64,000 bases of DNA, from positions 15,934,001 to 15,998,000 of the forward strand of contig NC_065551.1 of the NCBI RefSeq assembly GCF_022605725.1, given 5' to 3'. A model generated the notes under the pieces. That model saw only the letters and a list, made by a program, of their open reading frames with translations, ran no database searches and was not told where the DNA came from. The stretch comes from Anthonomus grandis grandis (lineage: Eukaryota; Arthropoda; Insecta; Coleoptera; Curculionidae). Below, piece by piece: positions 57,928 to 64,000 of this stretch. A program made the position numbers and the translations under genes. The first letter of the stretch is position 1; each line of letters begins with the position of its first letter.

Positions 57928-60900
57928 ACCCCCCGTGGGGGGCCGGGGTAGAATAGCCTCCTGGTACGTTCTGCCTGTCGTAAAAGGCGACTAAAAGAAC
58001 AACCTGGACCACCAGGGTTAAATGGTGGTACACCCATGGAAATGGAGACACGAAGCGGAAGATGCCTCGGAAAAAGGTCGCTGCCTGGGGATCGCCAGGG
58101 CATGTCTGGAGCCGGCGCTGGACATGACAGTATGCGGACCGTCGGTGGCAGGGAGTTAAGGAGGCGGCAACCTGTCATTCAAGAAACTACACCTCCTCCT
58201 CCTCTTCAACAACAAAACGACCAGGAGGGCCCAACACCATCACGAGCCCCCCCCTCGCTGAAGGTGCTGCGCAGGAAATTCAGCCAGCGCTCACCCAGGC
58301 GGGACTACAAAGACAGCGCATGAAATGGACATCTGCGATGAATGAAACCGTCATGCGCAGCTTTTATAAAGTGACCAACCTGGGACGAGAAATGATCGGC
58401 TACAGACAACCTTTACATGCCGAATTTAGGAAAATCTATCCACATCTCCAAGTTACCGAACAGAGAGTAGCAGACCAATATCGGGTAATAATGCGTAATC
58501 ACCTAATTCCAGAGACAAGACTCAATACCATTAAAGAAGAAATACAAGCGCAAACTAACAACGAACAAGACCCCGCTAACAATCAACCAGCTGAGGAGCA
58601 ACCTGTAATAGAAAACGTATTAAATAACACACAGGAACTTAACACTACCGAAAACACCCAAGAGGACAATTCTGAGCTATATCACGAACTATCTGCAGAA
58701 ATGGCACGTGCGATGCTAGAATTTGAGGGAACTTACCCACTGATAAGACCCAAACTTCCAAAAGTAAACTCTTCAAAAAAACTAGGTCAAATTATGGAAC
58801 TTTTAAACACCAAAATTCTTCCACCTTATCTTTTAAATATTAATAACATGCAATCTCTTCACCTTTTAGTTTATAGCGCAGCAACTGCCGTTGCTAAAGC
58901 CATGAAGATTAGGATAAGGATCCACAATGACTCTGCAAGAACCGAGCTCCCGATACCGCCATGGGAGACCAGACTTCAACGAAAAATTCAGAGGTTTCGA
59001 AAAGATATCGGCCAACTAACAGAATATCTGAGGGGTACACGAACAAATAGACTAAAACAGAAAGTTGATGAAATTTTGCAGAGAAACAACATCCACACTC
59101 GGCATGAACCAGAAAATAATACAGCTCAACAATGCCTGGATACTCTAAAACAGAAACTTTCCTTATTTTCAGGGCGCCTACGAAGATACAAGACCAGTAA
59201 TAACCGAAAACGTGATAATCTTCGTTTTGAAAAGGCCGAAAAACAATTTTATAGAGAGCTAAATTCAAAATCAGATGATCCAGATAAGCAATACCCCACG
59301 AAAGAACAAATTCAAGATTTTTAGGCCAAACAACTTGCAACTCAAACAACATGCAATATCAACGCAAGCTGGGTTACTGAAGAGAAACAAAATAGTAATA
59401 AATATAACCAGATGGAACATCGACCATTCACTATCGAGGAAGTCAACCAGATTATCCAAAAACTGCATAATTGGAAATCACCTGGCCCAGATGGTGTTCA
59501 TAACTTTTGGCTAAAGAAACTACGGAGTGTGCATCCTAAACTCTCAGAATTAATTAACCACGTTATTCTTAACCCACAGGAAATGCCAGTATTCCTAACG
59601 CAAGGAGTAACCTATCTACTGCCTAAAGACCAGAACAACACACAAGATCCGTCTAAGTACCGACCGGTACCGTGCCTACCTACTTTGTATAAAATTATCA
59701 CTTCATGTTTAACACAGCGCATTTATCAACACTGTGAGGAAAACAACATCATAGCCGCACAACAAAAAGGATGCGCTAAAGGGTCTATGGGCTGTAAAGA
59801 ACAACTTATTATCGACTCTGTCATCAACAACCAGGCATATCACAACAAGAGAAATATTTTTACTGCCTACGTCGACTATAAGAAAGCCTTCGACTCAGTA
59901 CCACACGAATGGCTTATAAACATATTAAAAGTGTATAAAGTTGATGGTAATACTTTGTCTTTTCTAGAGAGCGCTATGACAAGTACAGGGTAAAAGCACA
60001 GTAAGTACAAACAACATTCCAATTCGAACAGGAATCTTCCAAGGGGACTCACTAAGCCCATTATGGTTCTGCCTTGCTATGAATCCTCTTTCGAACCGTC
60101 TTAACTCTACCAACTATGGGTTTAGCATCCGAGATAATAACACCGAGATTGCAAAGTTAAATCACTTACTGTATATGGATGATTTAAAAATAATGGCTGC
60201 AACTAGGAACCAACTAAACCAAATGCTGCATATAGTAGAAGAGTTCTCCAATGACATCGGCATGCAATTTGGACTAGATAAATGCCGTACTCTCAATATA
60301 ATTCGAGGAAAAATTCAGCCAGGAGAATATCAGATGAAGAATGTCCAGACCATCGAGGCCATGGGCGAACACGAAATTTACAAATACTTGGGGATAAAAC
60401 AATCACAAACGATTGAACAACAAACAATGAAATGCGAACTGACTATCGAGTTTGTGAAAAGGGTAAGACAAGTTTTGAGAACCAATCTCAACAGCAAAAA
60501 TATGTTTAAGGCCCTTAACTCCTACGCATGTTCAGCTCTTAGTTATTCTTTTGGGGTAATTAATTGGAGTAGGACAGACATAGAAAGGCTACAAAGAAAA
60601 GTGAGGACCCTACTTACTAAAACGCATAACCACCACCCTCGAAGTGCCACTGAAAGAACAATGCTTCCCCGCCACCTTGGAGGAAGAGGATTAATAGATC
60701 TGGGTAAACAACTTGAAAAACAAATCACTAACTTAAGATCCTATTTTTACAGGCAAGGAGAAAATTCCACGCTGCATCGCGCAATAAATCAAATAGACGA
60801 TTCCACTCCTCTACAACTTAAGAGCGAGGAAGCGCGCAGCTACCATCATACGGACCAGGAAAAACTCCGCATCTGGATGGAGAAGCCCCTTCATGGGCGG

Positions 60901-61798
60901 CATCCTAATGAGATCAGCCAAAATCATGTCGACACTGCTTCGTCGAACTATTGGTTGGTATCAGGCAAGATGTTTCCAGAAACCGAGGGCTTTCTACTCG
61001 CCATCCAAGATCAGGTTATAACAACAAGAAATTATCTCAAGCACATCGTCAGAGATCCGTCCGTACAAAACGACAAATGCATGTATGGATGCCAAACATC
61101 AGAGACAATCCAGCACATATAGGAGGATGTCAGGCCTTTGCAGCGACAGAATACAAAGAACGGCACGACTCAGTTGGGAAAATTTTACATCAAGAGTTGG
61201 CAATGAAGTTGGAACTTATTACAACAGAGAAGGTTCCGTATTATAAATATACTCCAGAACCCGTAGTGGAAAATGACCGATATAAGTTATATTGGGACCG
61301 CAGTGTACTTACCGATCAACATGTAAGGCATAATAGACCAGATCTTATTTTAATAGATAAAATTTCCAGGAAAACAACTCTAATTGACGTAGCCATACCG
61401 AACAACAATAATCTGCAAGAGAAACACACTGAGAAAATCGCGAAATACAGAGATCTAGAAATTCAAATCGGAAGGCAATGGAGAATGGATAATGTTCAAA
61501 CCATCCCAATTGTTATATCGACAACGGGTGTAATACCGAAGAGTCTACTGGAATACCTTAAACAACTAGGAACTGGCGAACATCTATATAAGCACATGCA
61601 AAAGGCAGTACTACTGGCAACTGCTCGCAGCACCCGAAAATTTCTAGGAGATAACTCTACATTTCAGGTCACTTAAGGACACCGAAAAGGCCCCCACAGA
61701 CCACAGAGCTTAATCCTTTTGATATCGCAGGTATCTGGGATAAGTAAATGATCCCCCCCCCCCCCTTAGAGGGAGTGCGAGCCTTAACTGGCTGTAAA
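57928..61798 (+). mobile_element. Full-length Dong/R4-like LINE in (TAA)n
   Basis: About 3.87 kb. The 5' UTR starts with a hairpin CCCCCC-GT-GGGGGG right after a degenerate TAATAATAATATTAA run. A single long ORF follows (Myb-like N-terminus, RT, CCHC finger, restriction-like endonuclease), then a short 3' UTR ending GGCTGTAAATAA and (TAA)n. This order, with no AP endonuclease, defines the R2/R4-type group. Insertion in TAA repeats is, to my knowledge, the habit of Dong elements of this group. Confidence 0.9.
58036..61676 (+). pseudogene. Dong/R4-like LINE polyprotein, four lesions
   Basis: The N-terminus 58036-58323 (SGAGAGHDSMRTVGGRELRR) is in a different frame from the rest; a slip probably lies in the C-run near 58250. 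From 58320: a Myb-like DNA-binding part (MKWTSAMNETVMRSFYKVTN, VTEQRVADQYRVIMRNHL). One TAG at 59322-59324 follows. The RT from 59400 has FTIEEVNQIIQKLHNWKSPG, FTAYVDYKKAFDSVPHEW, then a +1 shift near 59970. Next come IFQGDSLSPLWFCLAM and LLYMDDLKIM (catalytic Asp pair near 60175). A 1-nt deletion near 61115 precedes the end of the CCHC finger (CMYGCQ...TIQHI). The restriction-like endonuclease keeps RPDLILID and LIDVAIP. Copy 1 shows the same C-terminus without the deletion. Confidence 0.88.
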
Positions 61799-61805
61799 TA
61801 AGAAT

Positions 61806-61852
<47 letters not shown>
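61799..61852. repeat. (TAA)n between two Dong-like LINEs
   Basis: About 15 units, ending in an A-run. It separates the full-length copy from the diverged copy. Confidence 0.93.
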
Positions 61853-61855
<3 letters not shown>

Positions 61856-62850
61856 CAAGTAGCAGATCTTCAGAAAGACTTCCTCACTATGAGGAAAACC
61901 TCTTCTCTTCATAGAGCAGTGGTGCTAGCGGATAACGGATACACACCCTTGAATCTCCGTGCAGGTATAGCAGAACACATTACTGTAACAAGATCAGAGC
62001 ACACAGCCATTAAAGTTAACACATGGAAGCAGAAGATAATACACGGAAAGCATCCTCACGAACTTAATGCCGAACATGTCGATTATGAAACGTCGAACTA
62101 CTGGTTGACTCGTGGAGATCTATTTCCTTCAACTGAAGGCTTTATGATGGCTATATAAGACCAAGTGATTGTTACAAGAAATTACCTTAAGTACACTACT
62201 AAAGATGAGAAAGTAATCGACGATCGATGTACAAAATGCCTGCGCGTACCGGAGACAATTCAACATATAACATCAGGATGCACATCTCTATCAGCTGCCG
62301 AATATCTGCACCGACATTACTGTGTGGCAAAAATTTTTTATCAAGAACTGGCAAAACTTTCTCCTATTACCAGTACAAACCAGAAACTGTTCTTGAAAAT
62401 GACGACTTTCGCCTCTACTGGGACAGAACTGTTTTAACCGATAGGACGCTGACTTCAAACAGACCAGATATAATCTTTATAAACAAAGTCCAAAAGAAAA
62501 CCTTTCTAATTGACATAGCAGTGTCAAATACCAATAACGTTTTAGAAACGACACACACTAAACTTGCTAAATACGCAGATCTGACTCACGAGATAAAACA
62601 ACAATGGAGGCAAGATAATGTATATATACTCCGTCTAGTTATTTCATCCACTGAAATTGTCCCTTTAACACTGTCCAAAAACCTTAACGCATTAAGTCTT
62701 TCCTCCTGGACGATTGTCACTATACAGAAATCTGTTATACTGAATACATGCAATATTGTTCGAAAGTTCCTAAATCTAGCATAGCAAAATTCATCTTGTC
62801 TTCAGGCCGATGAAATTGACAACAAGCTATCAGCGAGCTAAAACAGAAAA
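61853..62850 (+). pseudogene. Diverged Dong/R4-like LINE copy, 5' truncated
   Basis: It reads KTSSLHRAVVLADNGYTPLN, HGKHPHELNAEHVDYETSNY and, after TAA at 62156-62158, DQVIVTRNYLKYTTKDEK. The finger is CTKCLRVPETIQHITSGC (C-x2-C-x7-H-x4-C). After a frameshift near 62350 the endonuclease reads NRPDIIFINKVQKKTFLI and DIAVSNTNN. It aligns along its length with the C-terminus of the other copies but differs at very many residues, so it is a second family of the same clade. It ends just before the (TAA)n at 62857. Confidence 0.82.
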
Positions 62851-62856
62851 AAAAAA

Positions 62857-62878
62857 TAATAATAATAATAATAATAAT
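62857..62878. repeat. (TAA)n, tail of the minus-strand LINE
   Basis: Seven units after an A-run, right where the 3' end of the minus-strand LINE at 62879-64000 begins. Confidence 0.9.
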
Positions 62879-64000
62879 GTTTATTTACGATGATTTCAAA
62901 TCCATATACAGCCAAAAACATTAATATAAGTATAAATACACCCTGAAGCGGTAAGGCTTGTTAAGGCAAGAAAAAAACAAAATCCATGTAAAGTCCATAT
63001 AGAATATAACGTCACATTCGGTTTAGCGTTCATATTTTTCACAACTTGTACATTTCGGGGTTCTACGCAATTTAGGGACAATTCACCTAATTAACTAACT
63101 AGAGCTAGCAACATTTTATCCTAACACAGAATATGTAGTACATACATTACAAACACATTTATACCTGGTTGTTAAAATTATTTAAATTTCAAAGAAAAAT
63201 TTGCATATTTCTTCGCGTATCTTTTCAAAAATCCAGTCTTATAATTTTTATAAATGATCTCTCATTACTTATTAAGAGTTTTAGGGTTTCTGAAAGATAA
63301 ATATAAAATTTTGCTGCTAAGTAAGAAGCAGATTTTTTTGAATAAGGAACCATTACACATCAGTGTTGTATTGTGTTGGTCTATTATGTTGAACAGGTCA
63401 GAAAATTGTTTTGTTTTTGGCAATGCAAATAGCAATATTGAAGAAGTATAATTGTCGCAAATTGAACACTCTGGTTGCCAGCAAAGATCTGGTTGCTCGC
63501 ATAAGTTTTTTTTTTATTATAGAGGACTTTATGAATCCATTTCTGAATTACATCCAAGTTTTTAAGATAACAGTCTCTCGCACTTCCCCAACCAACTATT
63601 CCGTATTTTAACACAGATTGAACTAGGGCATAATAAATTGTTTTAAGCTTGTCAACTTTGAATATTGTTTTTAATTGAGCAAATCTGGTTACAAGGTACC
63701 TAGTTTTTGTATCTACATAGTTTATCTGTTGGTCCCATCTTAGGTGACTATTTATCATAATACCGAGATATTTGACAACAGCAATTTTGGCAAACTATGA
63801 GAATAGAATATAAATGGCAAAAATGTTGTTTTGTGCTCATTTAGTGTTAATTGATTTATCTGAAACCACTTACATGTTTCTTTAAAATCTAATTCAATTA
63901 ACTCTTTTAAAGATATCCACGACTCTCCTTCATAAAAGATATTAGTATCATCGGCAAAACTAATTATATGTCCACATGAATGTATTTTTTAAAGACCAAT
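62879..64000 (-). pseudogene. LINE RT and C-terminal end, cut by the window edge
   Basis: From the window end the minus strand reads IISFADDTNIFYEGESW (RT catalytic motif near 63950), SLKELIELDFKETCKWFQIN and KTTFLPF. In the next frame comes 63758-63384 (MINSHLRWDQQINYVDTKT, ALVQSVLKYGIVGWGSA). It is followed by a decayed C-terminal region and a 3' UTR ending in (TTA)n. It resembles the plus-strand LINE end at 22091-23100. Confidence 0.8.

Overview
This is an AT-rich eukaryotic window that I read as insect genomic DNA. The order cannot be fixed; a beetle-like, repeat-rich genome would fit. The reasons are short GT-AG introns (51 bp in one gene), a secreted acid-sphingomyelinase-like gene of animal type, and a transposon mix typical of arthropods: Tc1/mariner, piggyBac, Mutator-like, and many non-LTR retrotransposons (LINEs). 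There are no operons, CRISPR arrays or bacterial features. Nearly all coding signal is transposon-derived and most copies are broken.

Layout. 0.75-1.45 kb: exon-like pieces of an unrecognised minus-strand gene with a C2H2 finger. 1.74-6.0 kb: a minus-strand LINE (ORF1, endonuclease, start of RT) split by a Tc1 element at 2.1-3.6 kb. 7.7-13.0 kb: a three-layer nest, in which a plus-strand LINE endonuclease is split by a 4.9-kb DNA transposon that itself holds a mariner-like (DD41D) element with TIRs of about 0.5 kb. 13.3-19.5 kb: three minus-strand LINEs. 22.1-23.1 kb: a plus-strand LINE end. 24.64-27.38 kb: a piggyBac element in TTAA. 27.66-28.12 kb: the last two exons of the only convincing host gene. 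28.5-30.6 kb: two mariner remnants. 31.6-33.4 kb: a deleted LINE joined to a mariner end. 33.8-35.65 kb: a second, spliced piggyBac transposase. 36.3-36.8 kb: an internally deleted transposase relic. 38.5-41.8 kb: LINE debris and a GC-rich RT-RNase H LINE with a long ORF. 42-45.3 kb: LINE, an unknown split ORF among degenerate repeats, and a mariner remnant. 49.2-50.8 kb: a 5'-truncated Dong/R4-like LINE between two (TAA)n tracts. 50.85-57.0 kb: a minus-strand LINE split by a nearly intact 4.2-kb Mutator-like element (9-bp target duplication, spliced transposase, a MITE in its intron). 57.0-57.9 kb: LINE debris. 57.9-62.9 kb: a full-length and a diverged truncated Dong/R4-like LINE, again in (TAA)n. 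62.9 kb to the end: a minus-strand LINE running off the window.

How the parts relate. Several Jockey/CR1-like LINEs end in (TTA)n tails, and the Dong/R4-like LINEs sit inside exactly such tails. Older LINEs thus seem to act as landing pads for a site-selective LINE. The other DNA transposons have used LINE coding sequence as targets, which gives a relative order of insertion. No complete new cellular system is visible. The most interesting items are the Mutator-like element with TIR-encoded C terminus, the TAA-tail nesting, the two spliced piggyBac genes, and two small unrecognised split genes at 0.75-1.45 kb and 43.3-43.65 kb.
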